The translations under genes were made by a program, and so were the position numbers. The notes beneath the pieces were generated by a model. That model saw nothing but the letters and a program-made list of their open reading frames with translations. It was not told the DNA's origin and ran no database searches. A stretch of 64,000 nt of DNA, taken from Ascoidea asiatica (Eukaryota > Ascomycota > Saccharomycetes > Ascoideales > Ascoideaceae). The stretch is taken from NCBI GenBank assembly GCA_001600695.1, contig BCKQ01000013.1, positions 310,001 through 374,000 of the forward strand, given 5' to 3'. Of the stretch, positions 1 to 9,350 are shown one piece after another (within the stretch, counting starts at the first letter, position 1; every line of letters starts with the position of its first letter).

Positions 1-173
1 ACAACAAGTCTAATAAAATTAAAAAAAGCAAAAAAAATAAAGTAAAAGAGATAAATATATTAACTTAAGCAACAATGAAGAATAATAGAGGAAGAATAAT
101 AGATGAATATTAATTATGAGGTTTTTGATTTTGGAATTTTTCTTTTAGATCAATTTTGCTTTAATTTTTAGAT

Positions 174-2051
174 TTAAAACAAATTATGAAATTTCATTAA
201 AAAATCATAGATTAATAATTTATTTGATGTGATCTTAAAATTGATCCATAATTTTAATGATTTTAAGAAATATTCACAATCTAATAATAACCAAAATTTA
301 CTTTTACTTAATAATTCATTATATTGATTTCTTAAATTTTCCTTATCTTCAGAATAAATTGTTTTTGCACAATATTTAGCCATAATTAAAAAACTTCTTA
401 CAGGACCTAAAGGATATTCTAATCGTTCATCTAATAGTCTAACTAAATCATTAGTCTTTAAAATTAATAAGGCAAGTTTTGGTAAGGAAGCTAACAAAAC
501 CATTAAATCATTCAATAATGTTCCATTTCTAAATTTATCAACCATATAATTAATTTCATCTTTAGATCTCATAGTTGTAATTTTTTTAGTTGCATGTTCA
601 TAATCTCTACCTGTCATTGCAGCTGCAAATAAAGGAAATTCTTTATCTTCAACACCGGCAAATTCTTTAGCATATTTTCTCATTGCTTTTTCATCAGATT
701 TAATAATTGCTAACCAAAATCTTGCATAAGATCTTCTTAATTGAGTTGGTATAAATCTATATTGACCATGATCATATAAAATAATTTCAAAATTATGATT
801 ATTATTTTTATCTTTTAAATTTTTATTTTTATTTGAAATAGCTCTAATTGCTAAATTACCACCATGAGGATCACAATGAACTCCAACTCCTGGTGTAAAA
901 ATCATATTATTAAAAATATGAGCTAAACATGCAGAAACTTCAGCTCTTGAAATATTATTATCTTTTAAATATTTTAAATTATCTAATCTTGCACCACCAG
1001 CATATTCCATTATTAAAACTCTAGAATGAGCTATAAAAATTTCAGGAACTTTTAATGCAGTTTCTTTTTGAAATTTTTTAAAATAATGACTAGTATTTTT
1101 TGCATTTTTAGCTTCTTCAACAAAATTTAATTCAATATAAATTGAATCTTGAAATTCATCACCTAACCATTGTAAATCAAATTCTGGGAAAAATTTATAT
1201 AATAATTCAAAAGTAGTTCTAGTTAAAAAAACATCTAAAGGCACAAATTTCTTTAAAGAAGGATGTTGACATTTTACTGCAACTTTATCACCTGTAGATT
1301 TTAAAATTGCAGTATGAACTTGAGCTAAAGAGGCTACACCAATTGGTTCTTCATTAAATTCCGAAAACAAATCATTAATAGATAAAGATAAATCCTCTTT
1401 AAGCATTTCATTTATTTCAAGAATTGAACTTCTAGGACATCTATCTTGTAATGGGGTCATTGTTTCTGTCCATTGTTTTGGTAATAAATAAGTCATGGCA
1501 GAAATATGTTGACCTAGTTTAATATATATTCCACCATTTTTTTCAAGAGCATCCAAAGTTATTTCAGCACATTTTTGATGACATTTATCTAATGCAATAT
1601 TTTTCTCTTCCACCGAAGAATATTTTGCATCTAAAGTTGTTCTATATTCTATAAAACATCTTATTGTAGCTATTGCAACAACTGATATTCTTTCCAACAC
1701 TTCTTTATAAAAATCAACTTTTTTTTCGAATTTTTCATTAGTTAAATATGAAACTGATAATGTAGCTAAAATACCTAAAGTAATTTTTGTTTTCAAACTT
1801 AGATTAAATGATCTTTTTTGTTTTTTATCAAAATTTTCAGTTGATTTTGAAATATTATTCTTTGCTGGAAATTGATCTAAAAGTTTATGGTCTTTTTTTA
1901 TATTACTAGTTGAATAATGATTTTGTAAGAAAATTACTTTGGATTTAGTGAATTTAGAAAATTTAGTAACAGAAGATTTGGGAAACTGCCTACTGTTTAT
2001 GGTAAGGCTTCTCAAGCATAACCTTGAAGAGCCTATTATAATTTTGTTCAT
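174..2051 (-). CDS. MCP2: Mitochondrial ABC1/ADCK-family atypical kinase, Mcp2/Cqd2-like
   Basis: A 625-residue protein of the UbiB/ABC1/ADCK family. In yeast, Mcp2 (Cqd2) is an inner-membrane protein linked to coenzyme Q distribution and mitochondrial lipid homeostasis. The N-terminus is basic and Ser/Thr-rich, as expected of a mitochondrial presequence. A hydrophobic segment (about residues 88-103) follows, then the family KxGQ motif (KLGQ at 178-181) and the kinase-like core with the VAVK lysine. The wording around the motif (HISAMTYLLPKQW) resembles the ADCK1/Mcp2 branch rather than Coq8. The C-terminus ends in hydrophobic, Lys-rich sequence. S. cerevisiae Mcp2 is somewhat shorter (about 570 aa). 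Family assignment is strong; the choice of Mcp2 over Cqd1 rests on recalled motif similarity. Confidence 0.85.
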   Translation of the reverse strand: MNKIIIGSSRLCLRSLTINSRQFPKSSVTKFSKFTKSKVIFLQNHYSTSNIKKDHKLLDQFPAKNNISKSTENFDKKQKRSFNLSLKTKITLGILATLSVSYLTNEKFEKKVDFYKEVLERISVVAIATIRCFIEYRTTLDAKYSSVEEKNIALDKCHQKCAEITLDALEKNGGIYIKLGQHISAMTYLLPKQWTETMTPLQDRCPRSSILEINEMLKEDLSLSINDLFSEFNEEPIGVASLAQVHTAILKSTGDKVAVKCQHPSLKKFVPLDVFLTRTTFELLYKFFPEFDLQWLGDEFQDSIYIELNFVEEAKNAKNTSHYFKKFQKETALKVPEIFIAHSRVLIMEYAGGARLDNLKYLKDNNISRAEVSACLAHIFNNMIFTPGVGVHCDPHGGNLAIRAISNKNKNLKDKNNNHNFEIILYDHGQYRFIPTQLRRSYARFWLAIIKSDEKAMRKYAKEFAGVEDKEFPLFAAAMTGRDYEHATKKITTMRSKDEINYMVDKFRNGTLLNDLMVLLASLPKLALLILKTNDLVRLLDERLEYPLGPVRSFLIMAKYCAKTIYSEDKENLRNQYNELLSKSKFWLLLDCEYFLKSLKLWINFKITSNKLLIYDFLMKFHNLF

Positions 2052-2120
2052 TGTTCTTCTTGGGTTTTTGCTAAGTTTTTAACTTTTATATTACTTTGAA
2101 ATACTTTTCCAATATATTGT

Positions 2121-2656
2121 ATGAATAATAATCAGATGTTCCTTTTGACCAATTTTCGAATATCAGGAAGATTAAAAAGAGAATCTATCCAATTCTAGTT
2201 TCTCAAGAAAAGAATATCACGACTTTGAAACAAAAAAGTTTGTTCATTCATAGATATCTATGAGCAATTGTATTGATAAGTACTTTCTTACTAAAGAAGA
2301 ATAATCAGTTGATTTAGTTTATAGTTCATCTGTTTTGACAATGCTCTAGGAGCTTGAGCTTTCTTACCTTTCTCAGTTTTCAGAGGATAATCCTAGAACT
2401 TTGATTCGAACTGTTAACAATCGAAGTAAAACCCCAAGAATAAGAGAAAGGGCCTTGCTACTGAAAAACAGTGGTGGATGTTGGCGGTTTGAGCGGAAAG
2501 AATTCGGCTCACTAGATTCCGTTACCCAATACAGTAATAACTGAGATTGACGCGGAGTTAAAGAGTGTTTGGGTAACAGATGCAAAAGATGAAAACTCTG
2601 CTGACAATGAAGAAACAGAGAAAGACAAGGCAAAAAAAAAAGAAATATGGATTTGA
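2121..2656 (+). pseudogene. Possible fossil protein-coding gene, unidentified
   Basis: No intact ORF, but one frame reads as charged, protein-like sequence from the ATG at 2260 to the TGA at 2542, broken only by TAA at 2302 and TAG at 2347. It includes DNPRTLIRTVNNRSKTPRI. A neighbouring frame then continues to 2656 with acidic/Lys-rich sequence (DAKDENSADNEETEKDK). A short piece in a third frame starts at 2121. Base composition here is richer in G+C than in adjacent genes. The antisense strand has a 123-codon Ser/Leu/Phe-rich ORF (2373-2744) that looks like the shadow of this. I do not recognise the family. It could also be chance reading of a GC-richer promoter region. Confidence 0.3.
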
Positions 2657-3173
2657 TAGAAATTGGGAGGAAGAATGAAAGCTGAGATAGAGAGCAATGA
2701 CTAGTTGAAGTTGATAAATGAAAATGGAATCGAAAGAGACCCAAGGAGATAGTTGCAGGTGCAGTGGAGAACTTTTAAAGACCACTAACAATAAATGAAA
2801 AAAGATAATGAGAAAAAAAAATAACTTGAAGTTTAAAAATTTGAAGTACCAGTAAATAGTGAAACAGGTAAGAAAATGATAATTCAAGTGTGAAAAAAAC
2901 AATAAGTAAAGTTGAGGAGAAATTTAGGGAAAAATAGAGCTATTGATATGAACAGCTAAGATGTTAATAATAAAATAATAAGAGATGATCAAAAGAGAAC
3001 TTTGAAATATAAAAAAAAAAAAAATACCAAAATATAATGACATACCAAGAAGAAAAAATATTATAGAATCACAATTTTACAAAATATAGGAAAATCTGGA
3101 GTATGATTAACATTCAACTTTTAGTTACTGAAGTGGAATTCCATGTTAATCAAAGCAATTAATAAGAGATCAG
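2657..3173. other. Intergenic, A-rich, no gene seen
   Basis: AT-rich DNA between the possible fossil gene and the 3' end of the NudE-like gene. It contains poly-A tracts and no open frame of note. Confidence 0.6.
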
Positions 3174-5279
3174 TTATTGAAATTTCTTATGGCTATGAGG
3201 ATGATCTCCACCACTTGCAGTTCTTCTGAAGGAATGTAAAATATTTCTTCTCCTAATAGGTCTTTTGGAACTTAAAGATCTTTTTGGATCTAAAGGTCTT
3301 GCAAAACCAATTAATTTTTCATTTTCTAATTTAATATTACCATTATCTGAATTTGGTTTTAAATTTGAAGTTTTTAATTTATTTGGATCTAAATTGAATT
3401 CAAAAGTATTTTTAGTTATACCTGAGATATGAAATGAAGAAGGAGATAAAGATTTTAAATTTATATTATTTCTTTTTGAAGCTTTTTGATGATTTAAAGA
3501 ACTTGCAACACTATCATTACTTGCATTAGTTGCAACTGAGAATAAAGTATTTGAATTATTATTTGTATAAGACATCAGGTTTCTATGTTGTTGGAAATTT
3601 AATGCTCTTTCATTATCATAAGATGAATCAATTGAATTCAAGGAAACTTCATTTTCTAAAGTATTTTCATTATTATCAGTATTATAAGTATTATCATTAT
3701 TTTCAACAATTTCTATTGTATTTACCCTATTGAGTGGATTTAAAATTTTAGTTTCAGTATTAGAATTTTCTGTATCATTGTTAATTAAAGTATTACTACT
3801 TAATTTTGATTTTGATTTCGAATTTGAATTAGAATTTGAATTTGAATTATTTTTAGAAATTGAAGATTTTTCAAGTTCAATATCTGAATCAATTGATAAT
3901 TTTTTTAAAACTGAAATTGAGTTATCATATGGAACATGTGGATGAGAACTAAAATTAGTACCTTTATTTGATCTTCTATATTTACGTCTTGGTTTTAAAG
4001 AAATTCTAATATTTTCAACTCTTGATTCCATTCCTTTAGCTTGTAAGATAATTTCATGTAATTGTCTCATTGAATTTGATTTTGAGATTGTTAAATTTGA
4101 TGAATTACTTGCACTTCTAGTCAGAGTTAATACAGAATCATTATTATGATTATTATTATTATTATTTCCAGTATTTTCAAAACTATAATCATAATTTGAA
4201 GATAAAAGTCTTTGATTTTCATGTTTTAAATCATTCAATTCATTTTGAACTTCAACTAATAAATTTCTTGTATTTTGATGTTCTAATTGTTCTCTTAAAT
4301 AAATATCATTTTTATAATCTAATTCAGATTCTAATAAAGCAATTTGTTCTAAAGAATCATTATATTTTGAATCTAATTCATTTAAATTTAATTTTAATTT
4401 TCTTTCATTTTGTTCAATATTATCATTTGAAATTTCTATATTAATTAATTTATTTTTAGTTTTTGTTAATTCAATTTTAAATTTATTTATTTGTTCATTT
4501 GATTTATTTGATTGAGATTGAAAATCATTTTGTAAATCAAAATATTTTTTTTTCCAATTATTCAAAACTTCATCAGTTTCAGATAATTTTTTATTTAAAA
4601 TTTCATTTTTTTTATCAAGATCATTTAATTCTTTTTCTAATTCTTGTTCTAATTCATAAGAAGATGATTGAAATTCATTTAATTCAGATTCTAATTGATT
4701 AATTTGATTTAAAGCTTCTTTATATCTTTTATGAGAAATTATATCATTTCTTTCATTTCTATCATTTTTATTTATTTTTGAATTTTTACTATTGGCGGTT
4801 AATAAGTTTAAATTATTTTTTCCATCATTATTATTATTATTATTATCATAATCAGTATTGTAATCAGTATTATTATCAGTATTATAATCAGTTGTATTAT
4901 AGTCAGTTGTATTATAATCAGTTGTATAATCATTTTCACTTTCATTTATAAAAGAAGAGCTTGAAATTGGAGAAGTATTTGATTTAGATAAAATTTTTGA
5001 AATTGTATTTGAAGATGTATTTGAATTATTCTTCAAATTATTTGAAGAAGTAGATTTACTAATTGAAATCTTTGGTGGAGGTGATAACATTTTCAAGTCA
5101 TTCTGATTTTGAATATAATTTTTGTTAATATTGTTATTGTTATTATTATTATTATTACTATTACTATTGTTTTTCTTTTTATTACTATTACTATTATTAT
5201 TAATGATAGTGTTAGAATTAGAATTAGGATTATTAAGATTAAGATGATATTTTGAAAAATCCATTTTACCAAAAAACAT
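3174..5279 (-). CDS. NDL1: NudE/Ndl1-type dynein regulator with long low-complexity extensions
   Basis: A 701-residue protein. Residues about 184-360 form a long coiled coil whose wording follows the NUDE/NDEL1 family: an ELNEFQSSSYELEQELEKEL-type opening, then the LNNWKKKYFDLQ, NDNIEQNERKLK and LDSKYNDSLEQIALLE stretches. NudE proteins bind LIS1 (Pac1) and dynein and help deliver dynein to microtubule plus ends for nuclear migration. The N-terminus (1-180) is Asn/Ser-rich with tandem DYNTT units. The C-terminus is Ser/Asn-rich and ends in a basic segment (RSLSSKRPIRRR). S. cerevisiae Ndl1 is under 200 aa, so this copy is far longer and nearer the filamentous-fungal NudE plan. The start is the first ATG; an alternative ATG lies five codons in. 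Confidence 0.8.
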   Translation of the reverse strand: MFFGKMDFSKYHLNLNNPNSNSNTIINNNSNSNKKKNNSNSNNNNNNNNNINKNYIQNQNDLKMLSPPPKISISKSTSSNNLKNNSNTSSNTISKILSKSNTSPISSSSFINESENDYTTDYNTTDYNTTDYNTDNNTDYNTDYDNNNNNNDGKNNLNLLTANSKNSKINKNDRNERNDIISHKRYKEALNQINQLESELNEFQSSSYELEQELEKELNDLDKKNEILNKKLSETDEVLNNWKKKYFDLQNDFQSQSNKSNEQINKFKIELTKTKNKLINIEISNDNIEQNERKLKLNLNELDSKYNDSLEQIALLESELDYKNDIYLREQLEHQNTRNLLVEVQNELNDLKHENQRLLSSNYDYSFENTGNNNNNNHNNDSVLTLTRSASNSSNLTISKSNSMRQLHEIILQAKGMESRVENIRISLKPRRKYRRSNKGTNFSSHPHVPYDNSISVLKKLSIDSDIELEKSSISKNNSNSNSNSNSKSKSKLSSNTLINNDTENSNTETKILNPLNRVNTIEIVENNDNTYNTDNNENTLENEVSLNSIDSSYDNERALNFQQHRNLMSYTNNNSNTLFSVATNASNDSVASSLNHQKASKRNNINLKSLSPSSFHISGITKNTFEFNLDPNKLKTSNLKPNSDNGNIKLENEKLIGFARPLDPKRSLSSKRPIRRRNILHSFRRTASGGDHPHSHKKFQ

Positions 5280-6701
5280 AGATAAGTTTAAAAAAGAGTA
5301 TTGAAATATTTAACGTTAAATTGAATTGAATAGAATTGAATAGAATTGAATACAATACGATACAATAAAGTAGAATGTACAATATGTTGTATGGTTGTTA
5401 GAAGAAAATTATTAAAATTATTAAAATTATCAAAATTATCAAAATTATCAAAATTATCAAAATTATTAGAATAATAAAGTTAATAAGGCTAATTAAGTTA
5501 ATTGAAGATTGTATTTGATATTTTTTTTTCAAAAAAGTTGAAAAAAAAAGATTTACCAAATAAAAGCAAAGAAGCAAATTAAAGGCAAAATGTGGATGAA
5601 TATTAAGAATTATTTAAAGATTATTTAAGGAATAATTGAAAATAATTGAAAATAATTGAGAATAGAATTGAGATTTAAGAGTTTTAAGAGATTTAAGAGT
5701 TTTAAGAGATTTAAGAGATTGAAATTAAATTAAAATAATGTGTATTTGATAGTTTAATTGATTGAAGTTGATATTTTAAAGAGTAAGGCAAAAAGATGGA
5801 AATCTTATTTTGAAAGTTAGACTTTAAAGCTGCGAGGTTATGAAAGTTAGAAATAAGTTAAATAAGTGATATGGAATGTGGATTAAATGGGATGAAGTAA
5901 GTATATGGAGATTTATATAGATATTTATATTCTTTTGATTATTCTTTGTTGAGATTAGATCATTGAATATAGTACTATATCTTTGGATATATTCTTATAT
6001 TCTTATATTCTTATATTCTTATATATTTATTTATTTATTTACATCTTTCTTTAATCTTGATTCCTATTTCTGTTCCTATTTCCTATTTCCTTCACCAACT
6101 CAACCAAAATCCCTGCTTTTCATTGTCACATTCAGACTCGGCCTGGTAAAACAGCAGTGAAATCACAATTTCCAGTCCCAAAAGGGTAACAAAAGAGGAT
6201 CAGAGCAGTAAAAGGTAAACAGCACGGCCGGAAGTGTCCCAAAGAGGAAATTTTAAAACAGGGACAGAACACTTGTTGGGACAGGGAACGAGGACAACAA
6301 TGACCTCCTTTTAGGGCAGAGTCACTTCCAAGGTCAATATCAATATTGTAATAGTAATAATAAAGTAAGTGTATATTTTGTGATTTTATAAAGATATAAA
6401 AAATCTATAGTTGTAGCTTCCATTAAATAGAACCATATTATATATAAATATGTATATAAAGCAGTGCAATAGAAGACAATGAAGTGGTTTTATAAAAGAG
6501 ACATGAAGACATTGATAAAAATTGAGATAAAAACATAGATATAAAAAATGGGAATCCAATAAAGTAAAAGTAACAAGAAAGGAAAACTGAAGATAAGATA
6601 AGATAAGATAAGATATAACAGATTAAAGATTAATTAAAGATAAATTTATGAGTTATGAGTTATGAATTGTAGATTGTACTTGAGATGAGGTGAGATTAAA
6701 T
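5280..6701. other. Long intergenic region upstream of NDL1 and downstream of RCF2
   Basis: Holds the NDL1 promoter. Simple repeats include GAATTGAATA-type units (5325-5350), AAAATTATC units (5407-5470), ATTCTTAT units (about 5982-6028) and GATAA units (about 6593-6613). A GC-richer patch lies at about 6100-6340, with two GGGACAG words and a TGTCCC. No gene seen. Confidence 0.6.
5407..5470. repeat. 9-bp tandem repeat (AAAATTATC)
   Basis: About six head-to-tail copies of AAAATTATC or the variant with ATT, about 130 bp upstream of the NDL1 start codon. Confidence 0.8.
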
Positions 6702-7355
6702 TTATTCAACAGTTGCTAAATCTTTTTTTATATGAGTTGGTAAACCAGCTTCAATTTCTCTTTCTTCTTCATCTTCAACCATTTCTTTCCAAGAATCTTC
6801 AATTTTAAATGTTTTTGGAACATTATCTTTTTTTAATTGATTCTTTTCCCAAACAGATAAACCCATTGAACCTAATAATAAAAATACAGTTAAAAATTGA
6901 GCATACATTCTTGCTTGAACTAATTTTTGAGTTTTAGTCATAATTTTATCTTTATTTACAATATGCCATGAACCCCATAAAGAACCTGCCCAAGCTGCAA
7001 CAATAATTTTATATTTATTTTCAGATAACATTTCAATTGATTTATCTTTTAAAGTTAATGAATTCCATCTTTTAATTTCTTGTCTTGCATGTTCAGAAGA
7101 ATGACCAGAACCATACATAACTTGATCAAAACCAGTTGAAGCTTCTTCTGCACCAATTGTTAAACCAACAGTTGGTGGAGCTATCATTACTGCAGTTCTA
7201 AAAGCAATTGGTAATCTCCATAAACCTGGCCATTTTTTAGCACCAAGTGTAAATAAAGCAACAGTAAATACACCACCATATAAACCACCTTTAATACCAC
7301 CCCAAAAAGTAGCTTGTCCATGAGCTTTAATTTCTTCTGGTGTTAAAATCTTCAT
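6702..7355 (-). CDS. RCF2: Respiratory supercomplex factor 2 (HIG1-domain protein)
   Basis: A 217-residue inner-membrane protein close to yeast Rcf2 (224 aa), which associates with cytochrome bc1-oxidase supercomplexes and modulates cytochrome c oxidase. The start MKILTPEEIKAHG is typical of the family. The C-terminal half carries the HIG1-type signature VQARMYAQFLTVFLLLGS, with two predicted membrane helices, and the N-terminal half has two more hydrophobic stretches (about 20-37 and 48-65). The segment FDQVMYGSGHSSEHA is also family-typical. Length and start agree with the family. The C-terminus is acidic then basic (EDEEEREIEAGL). Confidence 0.93.
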   Translation of the reverse strand: MKILTPEEIKAHGQATFWGGIKGGLYGGVFTVALFTLGAKKWPGLWRLPIAFRTAVMIAPPTVGLTIGAEEASTGFDQVMYGSGHSSEHARQEIKRWNSLTLKDKSIEMLSENKYKIIVAAWAGSLWGSWHIVNKDKIMTKTQKLVQARMYAQFLTVFLLLGSMGLSVWEKNQLKKDNVPKTFKIEDSWKEMVEDEEEREIEAGLPTHIKKDLATVE

Positions 7356-8110
7356 TTTTATTTATATATATATATTATTAATTTATATTAATTTATATTA
7401 ATTTATATTAATTTTTTGTATGATTGATTGATAATTTTCTGTAAGGAAAAAGTTAGTTATTTAGTTATTTAGTTTTTGAAATATTAGACAATATTAGATA
7501 TATTTAAATAAGAGATAAAACCAAAGAAATATAATAAACGAAACCGAATTATGTATTAAATATGATGCAATTAATTTTAATCTTTTGAATATTTTTTTTA
7601 ACTACTTTTATTTGAAATAATAATTCACTTTAAAACCAGTTTTATATATAAGATAAGTAATTAAGAATTAAGAATAAGTATTAGATGTATAGAATTGATG
7701 AGATTGATAAAATGCAAAACGAAGAAACGAATAAAGCAATCGTAATAAAAAGAATATTTATTAATATGTGAAGAATTATTCAAAAGGAATATTCTTTTAA
7801 TGAGAGTTTAAGAAAATTTCACTTTATTTTATATTAATAGAAAAAATAAAACAGTTTTCAAGAACAGACAGACAGACAATCAATTATTAAATTTTCAGTA
7901 AAACAAATAAATGAAAATTTTCAGTTTTTTATTTTTTTTCTTTCTAAATAGATAAAATTGAAATAAACTAAATTAAAGTAACTTAAATAAAGTAATAAAT
8001 AAGTAGAGTAGTCTCTTGAATATTCGAATAAGTACTATTTCTGTTATCAAAGCACCTTTATTTCTAAGTAACTAACTAAGTAACTAACTAAATAAATGAA
8101 TGAATGAATG
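7356..8110. other. Upstream region of RCF2, AT-rich
   Basis: Promoter-side DNA of RCF2. It has about four copies of a 10-bp AATTTATATT-type unit at 7378-7412 and GAATGAATGATAA-type units near 8098-8120. No gene seen. Confidence 0.6.
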
Positions 8111-8324
8111 ATAAATGATAAATGGCCATGATCTCATGGGCCATTCTTTTCGCAGTGTGGGATGAGTTCTGGCTTCACCAGCCAAGCTGGGGGCAATCAT
8201 TGCCTGCGGAGCTGCTCTCAGAAAATCACCTCACTATTTCCAGGGCCAGAATTGCGCCACAATGCCGGCTCCTGGCCTCTTCAAAGGCCGCCTCCCGGCC
8301 CATCCCAGGTAAAAAGAGAACAAG

Positions 8325-8384
8325 AGCCCTGGTATATAAAGCCCTGCTGTGATAGAGCCCTGCTTGGAGCTGGCCAAAGCCCTG
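8325..8384 (+). promoter_or_regulatory. Cluster of four AGCCCTG words around a TATATAAA
   Basis: AGCCCTG occurs at 8325-8331, 8340-8346, 8356-8362 and 8378-8384, all in the same orientation, with TATATAAA at 8333-8340 between the first two. The function is unknown. It is about 400 bp upstream of the SME1 start codon. Confidence 0.4.
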
Positions 8385-8600
8385 TTTGATTTCTTCTTCT
8401 TTGCCTGTGCTTCTCAAACCCCGAATGGTCACACTCTCACCCAGCTCCTGGACAATTCCGGGTAGGCGCTTATAACCGCGGAAATAACGGCCCGTATCTG
8501 GCTTGAAACTTTCTTTGATTCGTTGCACATCCACATTTCTGGTCTCTTTTCTAAAACATGTGAGATAATGTTTCCAGCGGCACTTCAATGCTTTATTGAA

Positions 8601-8610
8601 GTCACGTGAC
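8601..8610. promoter_or_regulatory. Palindromic E-box GTCACGTGAC (Cbf1-type site)
   Basis: A perfect 10-bp palindrome containing CACGTG with the flanking GTC/GAC preferred by yeast Cbf1. It sits about 170 bp upstream of SME1, at the edge of the GC-rich island. Confidence 0.5.
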
Positions 8611-8779
8611 ATTTACTTTTTGTATTTATTTTTTTCTAGGCTTCACTTAAATTAAATAATCAATCAAAATATATGATTATTTGAGATGATTGAAATATTT
8701 AGAGCTATTGAAATTGTTGAAGTTATTGATCAAAATCAAACTATTAACATTGAATTAAAATAGTTGATTAATTTCAATC

Positions 8780-9146
8780 ATGTCAACTGGAAATAGAACT
8801 CAGAAGGTTGTAAGTATTTCTTTTCCTTTTTCATTATTTCTTTATCCTATTTATTCAAATATAAATAAAAATCTAACTAAATTTTTTTTCTTTTTCATTA
8901 AATCAGATAATTCCACCAATTAATCTAATTTTTAAATTTTTTCAACAACAATCTCTTGTTCAAGTTTGGTTATATGAACAAATTGATTATAGAATTCAAG
9001 GTAAAATTAGAGGTTTTGATGAATTTATGAATTTAACAATTGATGATGCTTATGAAATAAATCAAAATGATTTTTCAAGAAAAAAATTAGGAAGAATTTT
9101 ACTTAAAGGTGATAATATTAGTTTAATCTCAAGTTTAGATGTTTAA
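8780..9146 (+). CDS. SME1: Spliceosomal Sm protein E, one intron
   Basis: Exon 1 is 8780-8809 (10 codons, MSTGNRTQKV). The intron is 8810-8906 (97 bp), with a GTAAGT donor, a CTAAC branch-point-like site near 8873 and a CAG acceptor. Exon 2 is 8907-9146. The joined protein is 89 residues and contains IIPPINLIFKFFQQQ, WLYEQIDYRIQGKI, GFDEFMNLTIDDA and LLKGDNISLISS, the two Sm motifs of SmE. SmE is part of the heptameric ring on U1, U2, U4 and U5 snRNAs in the nucleus. The gene is easily missed because exon 1 is only ten codons. S. cerevisiae SME1 has no intron to my knowledge. The splice phase is exact (phase 0). Confidence 0.92.
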
Positions 9147-9350
9147 TACACATCAACTGAAAATCTAAAATAAGAGTCAATAAACAAAAACAAAATTAAA
9201 AATAAAAAGGATATACTTTGAATACCCTTTCGATACCATTTAAATATCATTTGAATATCAAAATAACTTAATGATAGTTCTTTTATTAATATAATTGTTT
9301 ATTATATATACATAATCTCGAATATTTATTTTAAATTTATTTTATCATAA

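Larger units (their letters stand above)
8111..8612 (-). other. GC-rich intergenic island with a 128-codon ORF of unknown status
   Basis: About 500 bp at roughly 50-58% GC (35 of 60 bases in 8161-8220), set in DNA that is otherwise mostly A and T. On the minus strand 8226-8612 is open for 128 codons, starting MSRDFNKALKCRW and rich in charged residues. Its codons are quite unlike those of neighbouring genes and I recognise no domain. The plus strand also has short open frames, so the ORF may simply reflect low stop frequency in GC-rich DNA. The island includes a palindromic E-box, a TATATAAA and a cluster of AGCCCTG words. It lies upstream of both RCF2 and SME1 and could be a promoter or a non-coding RNA locus. 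Confidence 0.35.

Noticed and set aside
2373-2744. 123-codon minus-strand ORF with a hydrophobic, signal-like start
   Set aside because: Ser/Leu/Phe-rich composition is what the antisense of a charged coding region gives, and the plus strand reads more like protein. No domain recognised.
8122-8389. Plus-strand ORFs of 75-76 codons in the GC-rich island
   Set aside because: They overlap each other in different frames, lack any family pattern and are expected from few stop codons in GC-rich DNA.
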